Assembly: GCA_025455885.1 (NCBI GenBank)
Contig: JALOLR010000020.1
Span: 1-38,778 of the forward strand
DNA length: 38,778 nt
From: Acidimicrobiales bacterium
Lineage (GTDB): Bacteria; Actinomycetota; Acidimicrobiia; Acidimicrobiales; Acidimicrobilacustridaceae
Direction: 5' to 3'
Of the stretch, positions 9,438 through 18,012 are shown one piece after another. The notes under the pieces are model-generated. The model saw nothing but the letters and a program-made list of their open reading frames with translations. It did not search any database and was not told the DNA's origin. The number at the start of each line of letters is the position of its first letter. The first letter of the stretch is position 1. A program made the translations under genes and the position numbers.

Positions 9438-10040
9438 TCAGGCGAGCAGGACCAGGCCGACGCCGGTCACCGCCAACCCGCTGCCGATCGCCGCGCGCGC
9501 ACCCGGGCGAGCCCGCAGGGCGGTCCCGCCGGCCACTCCGGCGACGTGCAGGCCGACGGTGGCGACGACGAACCCGACCATGTAGGCCAGCGGGGCCGCA
9601 GTGCTGGGCAGCTCCCCGCCGTGAGCGAGACCGTGGGCAGTGCCGAACAGCAGCGCCACCGCGGGAACCCATGACTCGGCCACCTGCACCCGACCGGTGA
9701 CGAGCAGGCCCAACACGACGAGGGTGCCGGCGACCGCCAACTCGAGGCCGGGGAACGTGATCCCGGCGAGGCCGGCCGCCCCGCCGACCACCATCCCGGC
9801 CACGAAGGCGGCGGGGACGAGCCAGGCGACGCGTCGGCTGGCGACGAGCGCAGCGACGACACCCACCGCGAGCATGGCAAGCAGGTGGTCGGGTCCGAGG
9901 AGGGGGTGGAGGAGCCCGTCACCGAGCCCTCCGGCGGCGGCGCCGGTGTGGGCCGACGCCGGAGCGGCGGCGGCGAGGAGGGCGGCGGCGGAACCGGCGA
10001 GGGCGCCGGCGATCGTCCATCGGGTACTGGGTGTCGACAT
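9438..10040 (-). CDS. hupE: HupE/UreJ family membrane protein
   Basis: The 200-residue protein has an N-terminal signal-like segment ending APASA (residues 24-30) followed by about six membrane helices. The family signature HPLLGPDHLLAMLAVG spans residues 45-60 (H45, D51, H52), and a second metal-type motif, FGTAHGLAHGGELP, lies near 135. HupE/UreJ proteins are thought to move nickel or cobalt for hydrogenase or urease, but no nickel enzyme is visible here. The start ATG 10040 has GGAG at a good distance. Being first in line with a Tat-exported DyP peroxidase, it may instead serve a metal need of that operon; that link is inference. Confidence 0.9.
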   Translation of the reverse strand: MSTPSTRWTIAGALAGSAAALLAAAAPASAHTGAAAGGLGDGLLHPLLGPDHLLAMLAVGVVAALVASRRVAWLVPAAFVAGMVVGGAAGLAGITFPGLELAVAGTLVVLGLLVTGRVQVAESWVPAVALLFGTAHGLAHGGELPSTAAPLAYMVGFVVATVGLHVAGVAGGTALRARPGARAAIGSGLAVTGVGLVLLA

Positions 10041-10060
10041 CGGGACTCCGTTTCAGGACC

Positions 10061-10110
10061 GAACTGTTGAGTCCTGAGCTCGGATTTCCGAGCTCAGGAC
10101 TCAACAGTTC
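10061..10110. repeat. 50-nt perfect palindrome, copy 2
   Basis: Arms 10061-10084 and 10087-10110 are perfect reverse complements (24 bp) with a 2-nt loop. It lies upstream of hupE and 39 bp beyond the stop of the FABP-like gene. It has exactly the length, outer ends (GAACTGTTG/CAACAGTTC) and AGCTCG core of the palindrome at 1199-1248, with six arm positions changed in matched pairs. Confidence 0.95.
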
Positions 10111-10149
10111 GCCGTGTGGGCGAGGGTTTCGTCCGCCGGATGGCGAGGG

Positions 10150-10743
10150 TCAGGCGACGCGGTGCAGCGTGTTGTGGTCGGTGTGGGCGAAGGGTTCGGT
10201 GAACTCCTTCATGCGCAGCATGGTCGTCTCCCGGTAGGACCACGTGCCCTCGCCCGAGGTGATCTCGGCGGACCAGCTGAGCGTCGACGCGTTCTCCGAG
10301 AGGTACCTGCTCTCCCCGATGCCGCGACGAGGATCGCCCAGCTCGGCCGACAGGGTGAAGGACGTCGCGTCGATCGTGGTCGTGCCCGAGCCGAACACGG
10401 TGATGCCACGCGGGACGACGAAGCAGCGCATCACCTCGCCGGAGGCGGCGTCCCACAGCCAGTAGCCGACCTCCGTGTGGAACGGGTCGGTCTCGTCGCC
10501 CCGCCACATCGACGACCGGTAGTCGAGTCCGTAGACGCTCTGGCGACCGTTGACGACCGGTCCGAACGGCACGAAGGTCACCCGCTCCCGGTACGGGGTG
10601 GCCAGCACCTCCTGACGGACGTGGGACCACGACGAGTCGAGCCCGCCGTCGCCCTCCCAGGTGCCGGCCAGGCCCTCGAGGGGCCCCCAGGAGCGTGACC
10701 CGTCACCCGGGACGGGGTTGGCGGGCGCCGCGGCGTCGCTCAT
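10150..10743 (-). CDS. FABP/nitrobindin-like beta-barrel protein
   Basis: The 197-residue soluble protein begins its fold with LEGLAGTWEGDGG (residues 22-34), like the LxGxWxGxG opening of nitrobindin/THAP4-type heme-binding barrels. It continues with alternating beta strands to RETTMLRM, and ends with DHNTLHRVA, where a His could be the heme ligand. The DSSWSHVRQEV segment replaces the usual YPTI stretch, so heme binding is uncertain; a lipid-type ligand is an alternative. Its ATG (10743) overlaps the stop codon of the upstream basic-protein gene (ATGA), so the two are co-translated. Confidence 0.6.
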   Translation of the reverse strand: MSDAAAPANPVPGDGSRSWGPLEGLAGTWEGDGGLDSSWSHVRQEVLATPYRERVTFVPFGPVVNGRQSVYGLDYRSSMWRGDETDPFHTEVGYWLWDAASGEVMRCFVVPRGITVFGSGTTTIDATSFTLSAELGDPRRGIGESRYLSENASTLSWSAEITSGEGTWSYRETTMLRMKEFTEPFAHTDHNTLHRVA

Positions 10744-11255
10744 CGCTTGGCCTTCTTGGCCTGGGCCCGACGAGTGCCGGCCCGGCTGGATGCCGAGGTG
10801 CGCTTCGAGATCGGCGTGCGCTGCTGCTTCTTCGCCTTCGCCGATCCGGTCGAGCGGGTGGACCCCTTCCCCTTCGCCGAGCCCTTGGCAGTGGTCCGGG
10901 AACCGGCCTTCGCCGCACGGGCCCTCTCGAGCCGCTCGGCCCGCAGCTCCTCGGCCGCGTCGCGAGCGACGGCGGCGAGCGCCCGACTGACGTCGGCCAG
11001 TGCGTCCTCGAACACCTCGGCCTTCACGGCGGTGCGGGCGTGGGCCTTCGTCGCCCGGGAGCGGTTCCGATCCGACGCCACCTGCGCGCTGGCCCGGCGC
11101 CGGTGGAGCTTCGAGTACTTGGTGCGGGCCCGGCGCACCCGGGTGTGCAGGTCGATGAGCTCGTCCTCGCCGAGCGACTTGAGCTTCTTCGGGTCGACGC
11201 GACGCAGGAGCTCGCGCTCGGCGTCGTTCATCATCCGGAGGGTGGCCTTGTCCAT
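10740..11255 (-). CDS. Lys/Arg/Ala-rich protein with histone-H1-like tail
   Basis: The 171-residue product has a helical N-terminal part (about 1-110) with many charged residues (ERELLRRVDPKKLKSL, RVRRARTKYSKLHRRR). Its C-terminal tail is made almost only of Lys, Arg, Ala, Ser, Thr and Gly (residues 118-171, for example AKGKGSTRSTGSAKAKKQQ, then RRAQAKKAKR). Such tails occur on actinobacterial nucleoid proteins, so nucleic-acid binding is likely, though I see no HU or Lsr2 domain. The start ATG 11255 lies in the MDKATLRMMNDAE context. It overlaps the FABP-like gene by 4 bp. Confidence 0.75.
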   Translation of the reverse strand: MDKATLRMMNDAERELLRRVDPKKLKSLGEDELIDLHTRVRRARTKYSKLHRRRASAQVASDRNRSRATKAHARTAVKAEVFEDALADVSRALAAVARDAAEELRAERLERARAAKAGSRTTAKGSAKGKGSTRSTGSAKAKKQQRTPISKRTSASSRAGTRRAQAKKAKR

Positions 11256-11355
11256 CGTGGTCCTCGCTCGAAGGGGCGGTCCGCTGACGAGACCGGACGC
11301 TAGTGGGCGCCGGGCCCGGCGGCCACGAGGTCGGGGCCGCGACGGTCGGTCGACC

Positions 11356-13560
11356 TCAGGGATCCTTGGGCAGCCCGAGCAGCCGTTCGGCGATCACGTT
11401 GCGCTGGATCTCGCTGGTCCCCCCGGCGATCGACAGCGCACGGTTGCCCAGGAAACCACCGGTCCACACCGCGCTCTCCCCGTCGGCCGCCGCGACGTCG
11501 GCGCCGAGCAGGTCGAGCCCGGCTTCCTGCACCCGCTGCTCGTGCTCGACGCCGAGCAGCTTGCGGACGCTGGCCTCCGGGCCGACGCCACCACCGGCGA
11601 TGGCCCGCTGGGTGGCCCGCACGCCGAGCATGGCGACGGCATGGGCCTCGACCACCAGCGCACCGAGCCGGTCGAGCACGATGCGGTCGCCGAGGGCTCC
11701 CCGGTCGGCGGCGAGGGCGAACAGGGACTCGACCCCCGGACCGAACGACGACCCCGACGCCATCGAGACCCGCTCGTTGGCGAGGGTGGTGCGGGCGCAC
11801 GACCACCCGTCGCCGGGCCCACCCACCAGGCAGTCGTCGGGAACGACCACGTCGACGAGGGAGACCTCGTTGAACATGGCCGTGCCGGTGAGCTCACGCA
11901 GCGGACGCACCTCGATGCCCGGGGTGCGCATGTCGACGAGGAAGCACCCGATGCCCTCGTGCCGAGGGGCAGCAGGGTCGGTGCGGGCCAGGCAGATCCC
12001 CCAGTCGGCGAACTGGGCCATCGACGTCCACACCTTCTCCCCGGTGATCGACCACCCGCCGTCGACCCGCTCGGCGCGGGTGGTGAGCGCCGCGAGGTCG
12101 CTGCCCGCCCCCGGCTCGGAGAACATCTGGCACCAGGTGAGCTCGCCCCGCAACGACGGCCCGACGAAGCGCTCCTGTTGGGCGGCGTCGCCGTGGCCGA
12201 TGATGGTGGGCAGCACCCATCCGGCGATCTGGAGGTGGGCGCGGCGCACCCCGGCGGCGGCCAGCTCGGCGTCGATGGCCAGCTGCTCGACCGGACCGGC
12301 GTCCATCCCCCACGGCGCCGGCCAGTGCGGCGCCAGGTACCCGGCGTCGGCGAGCCGTGCCCGCCACTCGGAGGTGGGGTGGCGGCGCAGCTCCTCGACG
12401 AAGGCCCGGGTCCGGATCCGGACCGGTTCGGCCTCGTCGGGGAGATCGATGGCCAACGACCGGCGCTGCCCGTCCGCCACAGCGGTCGCCACCCGGATCC
12501 GGGCGTCGTGGACGGGCGGCAGCAGCGCCCGCAGCGCGGTGGCCCGCTTCAGGTACAGGTGGGCGTCGTGCTCCCACGTGTAGCCGATCCCGCCGAGGAC
12601 CTGGATGCAATCCTCCGCGCAGCGGAACCCGGCCTCGAGGGCCAGCGCCGCGGCGGCGCCCTGGGCGACGTCCCAGCCCGGCTCGTCAGCGTCGTCGAAG
12701 ACCCCTGCGGCGTCCCACACCGCGGCCCGCGCCGCCTCCAGGGCGACGCGCATGTCGGCGCAGCGGTGCTTGACGGCCTGGAACTGTCCGATCGGGCGGC
12801 CGAACTGCACCCGCACCGTGGCGTACTCGGCGGCGGTGTCGACGCACCAGCCCGCCACACCGACCGCCATCGCCCCGGCGAGGATCTCGGCGAGGCGGAT
12901 CGGCGCGTCGGGCCGCGGTGGCCGCAGCACCCGGTCCGGGGGCAGCGGCGCGTCCACGGTCACGTGGGCGACCCGGGCGGTGGGATCGAAGCTGGTGACC
13001 GGCTCGACGGTGAGGTCCTCGGCGTCCACCACCACCCAGGCGACCCCGGCGGTCGCCGGGTCGGGTCCGGTCGACGCCGACCCGGGCCCGCCCACCGGGA
13101 GCAGCACCACGTCGGCGGTCGCCCCGCCCCACACCGCCCGACACGTCCCCTCCACCCTCGACGCCCCGTCCCGGGTGACGAGGCGCAGATCGCTGCTCGC
13201 CGCGAAGCCGCCGGTGCGGCGGCCCTCGACGAGGGAACGGATCGTGTCGGGATCCCCGCCGCCGCGGTCGAGGGCGGCGGCGACGATCGCTGTGGGAAGG
13301 ATGGGCCCGGGCGCGCACGACTCCCCGAGGGCCTCCATGGCGACGGCCGCCTCGACGAGCCCGCCGCCCTGCCCGCCGTGGTCCTCGCCGACCGCGAGGC
13401 CGAGCCATCCGAGCCCGGCCATCTCGACCCAGAAGGGGGGGACCTCGTCGGCGCCGAACTCGAGAACCCGGCGCGCCTCGGCGCGCAGGCCCCGGGCCTC
13501 GCTCCACCGCCGGACGGTGGACGCCAGGTCGAGGTGGTGATCCCAGACCCCGATGCCCAT
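11356..13560 (-). CDS. Fused two-domain acyl-CoA dehydrogenase (FadE34-like architecture)
   Basis: One 734-residue chain carries two acyl-CoA dehydrogenase modules. The first (about 1-375) ends with VLGGIGYTWEHDAHLYLKRA and lacks the L-x-x-E-R glutamate. The second (about 380-734) has CQMFSEPGAGSDLA, a KVWTS-type core, LANERVSMA with the base-position glutamate used by isovaleryl-CoA dehydrogenase, and GGTSEIQRNVIAERLLGLP at the end. Mycobacterial FadE34 has this fused plan, while steroid side-chain enzymes FadE26-27 and FadE28-29 are split alpha2beta2 pairs. The two halves here match the split pair encoded at 28526-29605 and 29650-30888. The start is ATG 13560; a longer upstream frame overlaps the kinase gene and is rejected. 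The gene lies 19 bp after the FGGY kinase. Confidence 0.93.
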   Translation of the reverse strand: MGIGVWDHHLDLASTVRRWSEARGLRAEARRVLEFGADEVPPFWVEMAGLGWLGLAVGEDHGGQGGGLVEAAVAMEALGESCAPGPILPTAIVAAALDRGGGDPDTIRSLVEGRRTGGFAASSDLRLVTRDGASRVEGTCRAVWGGATADVVLLPVGGPGSASTGPDPATAGVAWVVVDAEDLTVEPVTSFDPTARVAHVTVDAPLPPDRVLRPPRPDAPIRLAEILAGAMAVGVAGWCVDTAAEYATVRVQFGRPIGQFQAVKHRCADMRVALEAARAAVWDAAGVFDDADEPGWDVAQGAAAALALEAGFRCAEDCIQVLGGIGYTWEHDAHLYLKRATALRALLPPVHDARIRVATAVADGQRRSLAIDLPDEAEPVRIRTRAFVEELRRHPTSEWRARLADAGYLAPHWPAPWGMDAGPVEQLAIDAELAAAGVRRAHLQIAGWVLPTIIGHGDAAQQERFVGPSLRGELTWCQMFSEPGAGSDLAALTTRAERVDGGWSITGEKVWTSMAQFADWGICLARTDPAAPRHEGIGCFLVDMRTPGIEVRPLRELTGTAMFNEVSLVDVVVPDDCLVGGPGDGWSCARTTLANERVSMASGSSFGPGVESLFALAADRGALGDRIVLDRLGALVVEAHAVAMLGVRATQRAIAGGGVGPEASVRKLLGVEHEQRVQEAGLDLLGADVAAADGESAVWTGGFLGNRALSIAGGTSEIQRNVIAERLLGLPKDP

Positions 13561-13579
13561 CAGCTCGCGACCACCCGGG

Positions 13580-14920
13580 TCATCCCGAGAGCTCCCTGAA
13601 CCGGCGGTACCGCTGCTCCACCGGTTCGACCCATGCCACGTCGGGCTCGTACCGGCCGGTGTGACGCACCCAGCCCGCCGCGGACGCACCGGGCCGTTCG
13701 AGACCGGCGGCCTGGCGGGCCAACCACGCCGCGCCGAGCGCGCCGCCCTCGGGCACCGCCACCACGTCGACGGGGAGGCGGGTGCCGTCGGCCAACGCCT
13801 GGAGCCATGCCGGGTTGCGGACCCCTCCGCCGGTGGCGACGACCCGGGTCGGGTCGAGACCCGACCGGTCGATGAGGTGGCGGACCACGAACGACGAGGC
13901 CTCGTGGGCGGCCCTGGTGAGCGAGTCGGGCCCGAGGCCCACCTCGACGTCGTGCAGGGACGCCCGCCGCGCACGGTCGTGGTACGGCACCCGCTCCCCG
14001 CGGATGTAGGGCAACCAGACCGGCACGCGGCGGGGATCACCCGCCGGTGCCGACGGGGCGTACGGGTCGGCACCCACCGTCTCGGCCACCCAGTTCACGA
14101 AGAACCCGCCGGCGTTCGACGGACCACCCACCACGGAGAGCCCGGGCACGGTGTAGGGCGTGGTCCACAGTCCCTCGACCTCGGGCCACCCGTCGGTGAG
14201 GATCCACACGATCAGGGTCGTGCCCAAGATCACCAACACGTCCCCGTCGCGGTCGGCGCCCGCCACCAGCTGCTCGGCGAAGGCGTCGATCGTGCCCGCT
14301 CCGAGCGCCGCCCCGCCCGCGGCGGCGACCGCGCCGACCGGGCCGGACCCTCCGGCGATGCGGGCCAGCCGGGCGACGTCGTCGAGCCCGGCGGCCGCTG
14401 CCACCTCCGCGCTCCAGCCGGTCCCGTCGAACAGCGGCAGCGCGGTGTACGCCGTCGCGCCGTCGATCACCCCCTCCCCGCCGAGGGCGGCGTTGGCCAC
14501 GGCCTGGGCCGGCCAGTACCCGGCGGCGTCGGGGTGACGGGCCACCAGCCACGAGAGGAAGCTCCCCATCTCGCCGAGGTCGGGCGAGCCGTCGGGAGCG
14601 AGGCCGTGGTCGTCGCCGTAGAGGTAGCCGGGCGAGACGGGGCGGCCGTGGTCGTCGACGGCGCACAGCGACGGGACCATGGCCGCGACGTCCACGCCGG
14701 CGATGCGCCGGGCCCCCACCTCGGCGACCAGTTCGTCGAGCGCCCGGCGCACGCCGTCGCACCAGACGAGCGCCGCGTCGTGGGCCAGCTCGCCGGCACG
14801 GGAGGCGGACAGGGGGTGGGGCACCCGGGTCCGGGCCACCACGGTGCCCTCGGCGTCGACGGCCATGGCCTTCACCGACGTGGTGCCGATGTCGATCCCC
14901 ACGGTCACCTCGGTCGCCAT
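13580..14920 (-). CDS. FGGY-family carbohydrate kinase
   Basis: This 446-residue ATP-dependent kinase of the xylulokinase/glycerokinase type has GIDIGTTSVKAM (about 7-18) for phosphate binding, PGYLYGDDHG in the substrate region with the catalytic-type Asp, GGPSNAGGFFVNW, and the C-terminal ATP motif VVATGGGVRNPAWLQALAD. The substrate, a sugar, polyol or quinone-like alcohol, cannot be named. The start is ATG 14920 (MATEVTVGIDIG); the in-frame extension to 15670 is rejected because it lies antisense to the SDR gene and has no family match. It is upstream of the fused dehydrogenase on the same strand, and a regulon operator lies 91 bp before it. A sugar-type kinase in a CoA-ester island is unexpected. 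Confidence 0.92.
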   Translation of the reverse strand: MATEVTVGIDIGTTSVKAMAVDAEGTVVARTRVPHPLSASRAGELAHDAALVWCDGVRRALDELVAEVGARRIAGVDVAAMVPSLCAVDDHGRPVSPGYLYGDDHGLAPDGSPDLGEMGSFLSWLVARHPDAAGYWPAQAVANAALGGEGVIDGATAYTALPLFDGTGWSAEVAAAAGLDDVARLARIAGGSGPVGAVAAAGGAALGAGTIDAFAEQLVAGADRDGDVLVILGTTLIVWILTDGWPEVEGLWTTPYTVPGLSVVGGPSNAGGFFVNWVAETVGADPYAPSAPAGDPRRVPVWLPYIRGERVPYHDRARRASLHDVEVGLGPDSLTRAAHEASSFVVRHLIDRSGLDPTRVVATGGGVRNPAWLQALADGTRLPVDVVAVPEGGALGAAWLARQAAGLERPGASAAGWVRHTGRYEPDVAWVEPVEQRYRRFRELSG

Positions 14921-15010
14921 CGCACCCCCGTCGGCCCCCTCGTGGTCACCCCGTGCCCCGTCCGGTGCAGCGCCCGACCCTCCGGGCCCGGCGCCCGCGA
15001 CTCGGGATTC

Positions 15011-15024
15011 TGACACCCACGTCA
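15011..15024. promoter_or_regulatory. Regulon operator 1 (TGACACCCACGTCA)
   Basis: This is a perfect match to the dyad TGACRYNNRYGTCA seen at six other intergenic sites. It lies between the FGGY kinase (minus, start 14920) and an SDR gene (plus, start 15093). TAGCGT at 15036-15041 fits an actinobacterial -10 (TANNNT) for the SDR, putting the operator over the -35 zone. Confidence 0.8.
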
Positions 15025-15092
15025 GGGTCGGAATGTAGCGTCTGTCCCGACGACTCCGGGGAGCAGGGGGCCGCAGTGGGCGATCCGCAGCC

Positions 15093-15905
15093 ATGACCGC
15101 GCTGACGACGCTCGCCGGCGCACGCGTCCTGGTGACCGGTGCGTCCTCCGGGATCGGCGCCGCCCTGGCGCCGACGCTGGCCCGCCACGGCGCCACCGTG
15201 GGCCTCGTCGCCCGTCGCAGCGACCGCCTCGAGGCCGTGGCCGACGAGTGCCGCCGCCACGGTGGCGACCACCGCACGTGGACCGTCGACCTCGCCGATC
15301 CCGAGCGCGCCGCCGCGCTGGCCGTCGAGGCCTGGGAGGCGTTCGGCCACATCGACGCCCTCGTCAACAACGCCGCCCGACCGATGCGGCGCGCCGTCAC
15401 CGACCTCGACGTAGAGACCGTCGAGGCGGTGATGCGCACCAACTTCCTCTCGCCGGTGGCCATGACCCTCGCCGTCCTGCCCCGCATGCGGGCCCGCGGC
15501 GTCGGTGTGGTCCTCAACGTGTCGAGCCTGGGGGGCCGCCTCGGCATCCCCCACGAGGCGGCGTACTGCGCGTCGAAGTTCGCCCTCTCGGGGTGGTCGG
15601 AGGCGATGGCGATGGACCTCGCCGGCTCCCCGGTCGCCGTGCGCCTCGTCACCCCCGGAGCGATCGACACCGAGATCTGGGACCAGCCCGGGAACGAGCC
15701 GGCCGCGTTCGACGGGCCCTTCGAGCCGCCCGGGACCGTGGCCGAGGCGATCTGCGACGCGTTGCTGGGCGACCGGTTCGAGACCTACGTGCCCGACCTG
15801 AAGGCGGTCGCCGAGTTCAAGACCGCCGACATCGACACCTTCCTGGCCAGCGCCGCGGCGATGGTGCCCCGACAGGATCCGACCGACACGGAAGGCGAGA
15901 CCTGA
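15093..15905 (+). CDS. Short-chain dehydrogenase/reductase
   Basis: This 270-residue classical SDR has NAD(P) site TGASSGIG (14-21), NNAARP (about 90), NVSS with the catalytic Ser (about 140) and YCASK with the Tyr/Lys pair (about 157-161). VARRSDR after the second strand, with basic residues, favours NADPH. The N-terminus is MTALTTLAGARVLVTG from ATG 15093. It overlaps the zinc alcohol dehydrogenase (TGATG), so the two oxidoreductases form an operon, probably driven by the promoter at operator 1. The substrate is an alcohol or ketone of the island's pathway; no more can be said. Confidence 0.9.
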   Translation: MTALTTLAGARVLVTGASSGIGAALAPTLARHGATVGLVARRSDRLEAVADECRRHGGDHRTWTVDLADPERAAALAVEAWEAFGHIDALVNNAARPMRRAVTDLDVETVEAVMRTNFLSPVAMTLAVLPRMRARGVGVVLNVSSLGGRLGIPHEAAYCASKFALSGWSEAMAMDLAGSPVAVRLVTPGAIDTEIWDQPGNEPAAFDGPFEPPGTVAEAICDALLGDRFETYVPDLKAVAEFKTADIDTFLASAAAMVPRQDPTDTEGET

Positions 15906-17137
15906 TGCGAGCGCTCCAGTTCCTCACCGACCCCGAGCCGTGGCCCGAGGCGCTGCCCGACGACGCCCCACGGCTGCTGCGCAACCTCGCCACCGTGCCG
16001 ATGGCCCTCGTCGACCTCGACGACCCGACCGTGCTGGCCGACGACTGGCTGGTGCTGCGCAACCGGCTCACGGGGATCTGCGGCTCCGACTCCAAGCAGA
16101 TCCTGATGGACTTCGACGACGCCGACGACAACCCGATGACGGCGTTCATCTCCTTCCCCCAGGTGCTCGGCCACGAGGTGGTCGGCACCGTGGAGACCAC
16201 CGGGCCCGCGGTGCGCGACCTCGACGTCGGCCAACGGGTGGTGCTGTACCCGAACCTGGGCTGTCGCCCCCGGGGCGTCACGCCCCTGTGCCCGGCGTGC
16301 GCCGCGGGCGACTTCTCGATCTGCGCGAACTTCCACGTCGGCCGGCTGTCGCCCGGCATCCACACCGGCAACGCCGCGGAGGCCACCGGGGGTTTCGCCG
16401 AACGGTTGCCGCTGCACACCTCGATGGCCTTCCCGGTGCCCGACGGGATCCCCGACGAGGTCGCCGTCCTCGCCGACCCGTGGTCGGTGTCGTTCCACGC
16501 CATCACCCGCAACCCGCCCGCGCCGGGCAGCCGGGTCGTCGTGCACGGCGCCGGCGCGCTCGGCACGACCGCCACGGCGATCCTCACCCAGCTCCACCCC
16601 GACGTCGACGTCGCCACCGTCGCCCGCTGGCCGGGGCAGGCCGAGGTGGCGCGCCGCATGGGTGCCACGGTGTTCGACGCCGGGCCCGAGGACGCCCTCC
16701 TCGAACAGCTCGCCGAGTGGTCGGGCGCCACGCTGCGACGGCCCTGGAACGGGCTCCCGGTGGCCTGGCCGGGAGCCGTCGACGTGGTCTACGACACCGT
16801 GGGCGCGCCGTCGACGGTGGAGGTGGCGCTGCGGATCCTCCGCGAGCGGGGCACCCTCGTGCAGCTCGGCGTGAGCGCGCCGGCCCGCTTCGAGTGGACG
16901 CCCTGGTACTTCAAGGAGCTGCGCCTGGTCGGGTCGAACGCCTTCGGCGACGAGACGTTCGAGGGGCGGCGCCGCCACGCCTTCGAGCACTACTTCGAGC
17001 TGCTCGACGCCGGCCGCATCGACCTCTCGGGGATGCTCACCCACCGGTTCCGTCTGGAGGAGTGGCGCGAGGCGTTCACCACGATCGTCGACCAGGGACG
17101 GACCGGGGCGATCAAGGTGGCCTTCGACTTCCGTTGA
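15905..17137 (+). CDS. Zinc-dependent medium-chain alcohol dehydrogenase
   Basis: The 410-residue MDR protein has the catalytic zinc ligands in TGICGSD (Cys about 58) and LGHEV (about 90), the structural zinc cysteines in LGCRPRGVTPLCPACAAGDF and SIC (about 119-140), and the NAD(P) fold VVVHGAGALGTTAT (about 216). A stretch around 155-165 (PGIHTGNAAEATGGFAE) fits the family. It is longer than the usual 340-380 residues because of an extended N-terminus (FLTDPEPWPEALPDDAPRL) and an insert near 270-285. It is translationally coupled to the SDR and ends 3 bp from the convergent amidohydrolase gene, so the operon is just these two genes. Confidence 0.92.
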   Translation: MRALQFLTDPEPWPEALPDDAPRLLRNLATVPMALVDLDDPTVLADDWLVLRNRLTGICGSDSKQILMDFDDADDNPMTAFISFPQVLGHEVVGTVETTGPAVRDLDVGQRVVLYPNLGCRPRGVTPLCPACAAGDFSICANFHVGRLSPGIHTGNAAEATGGFAERLPLHTSMAFPVPDGIPDEVAVLADPWSVSFHAITRNPPAPGSRVVVHGAGALGTTATAILTQLHPDVDVATVARWPGQAEVARRMGATVFDAGPEDALLEQLAEWSGATLRRPWNGLPVAWPGAVDVVYDTVGAPSTVEVALRILRERGTLVQLGVSAPARFEWTPWYFKELRLVGSNAFGDETFEGRRRHAFEHYFELLDAGRIDLSGMLTHRFRLEEWREAFTTIVDQGRTGAIKVAFDFR

Positions 17138-17140
17138 CGC

Positions 17141-17968
17141 TCAGCGCGCCGTGCGGTCGAGCAGGCGCCGGGCCGTGCCCCCGAGGAACAGCGCCATGGC
17201 CTCGTCGTCGAGGTCGAGGTCCCGGGCCTCGGTGATCGACCGGGCCATCGGGAACCACGGGTCGTCGCTGCCCCACAGCACCCGACCCCGCCCCGTGGAC
17301 GACCCCATGTACCGCAGGAGGGCCGGGTCGAGGTAGCGGGGGGCGTAGGCGGTGCAGGAGAGGTAGAGGGTGTCCCACTTGCGCATGTAGTTGACGAGTA
17401 GCTCCTCGAAGGGGTGGCCCATGTGGGCGCCGATGACCACGAGGTCGGGGAAGTCGATGAGCACGTCCTCGAGCAGCTCGGGGTGCTGCACCCGGGAGCG
17501 CACCCGCGGCCCGGGGATCCCGACGTTGATCGCCACGGGCAGCCCGAGCTCCTCGCACACCTGGTACACCGGGTAGTGCTTCGGGTCGTCGATCGCCACC
17601 TGGGTGAAGAGCGGGGCGATGCGCACCATGGCCAGGCGAGGGTGCTCGGCGAGCTCACGGATCCGCTGCACGTTGCGGGTGGGCCGGGAGGGGTCGGCGA
17701 CCATGGCCGCCACGAGGAACCGCCCCGGGTGGGCGTCGGCGACCTCGAGCGCCGCGCCGACCCCGGCCCTCGTGAGCCCGGGGGTGAGCACCGCGGTCGC
17801 CACCCCGTTGGCGTCCATGCGGTCGAGGAGCTCGGTGACGGCCACGCCGCCGCGACCGTCGCCGCCGAGGTACCCGGGGATGTGGGCGTTCTTCTCCTCG
17901 GCGAGGAACTCGGCGGCGCTCTCAGGGGTCGTGAGGTTGACCCAGATGTCCACGACGTCGCGCTCCAC
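17141..17968 (-). CDS. Amidohydrolase family 2 metal-dependent hydrolase or decarboxylase
   Basis: The 275-residue TIM-barrel-type protein of the amidohydrolase-2 group (PF04909-like) includes gamma-resorcylate and ACMS decarboxylases. Visible motifs are VIGAHMGHPFEELLV (about 178-192, metal His) and LWGSDDPWFP (about 230, catalytic Asp). The N-terminal metal motif D-x-H is not obvious: the start reads VVERDVVDIWVNL, where W-V-N replaces the usual D-x-H, so metal binding may be reduced or different. I choose GTG 17968, because GGGAGGGGG precedes it and upstream frame residues look non-coding; this also leaves operator 2 in front of the gene. Confidence 0.85.
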   Translation of the reverse strand: MERDVVDIWVNLTTPESAAEFLAEEKNAHIPGYLGGDGRGGVAVTELLDRMDANGVATAVLTPGLTRAGVGAALEVADAHPGRFLVAAMVADPSRPTRNVQRIRELAEHPRLAMVRIAPLFTQVAIDDPKHYPVYQVCEELGLPVAINVGIPGPRVRSRVQHPELLEDVLIDFPDLVVIGAHMGHPFEELLVNYMRKWDTLYLSCTAYAPRYLDPALLRYMGSSTGRGRVLWGSDDPWFPMARSITEARDLDLDDEAMALFLGGTARRLLDRTAR

Positions 17969-18012
17969 GACCGCCCCCTCCCTCGTCGACCCGCCGGCCT
18001 GCGGACCGCTTC

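Noticed and set aside
10747-13599. A 950-residue plus-strand open frame antisense to the basic protein and fused dehydrogenase genes
   Set aside because: It is a GC-rich shadow frame with low-complexity Arg/Gly/His/Pro composition. The minus strand holds clear domain motifs over the same bases.
13561-14073. N-terminal extension of the fused acyl-CoA dehydrogenase
   Set aside because: It overlaps the kinase gene on the same strand in another frame. The dehydrogenase fold starts at ATG 13560.
14921-15670. N-terminal extension of the FGGY kinase (in-frame minus-strand ORF)
   Set aside because: It runs antisense through the SDR gene and operator 1 and adds nothing that matches FGGY kinases. ATG 14920 gives the normal start.
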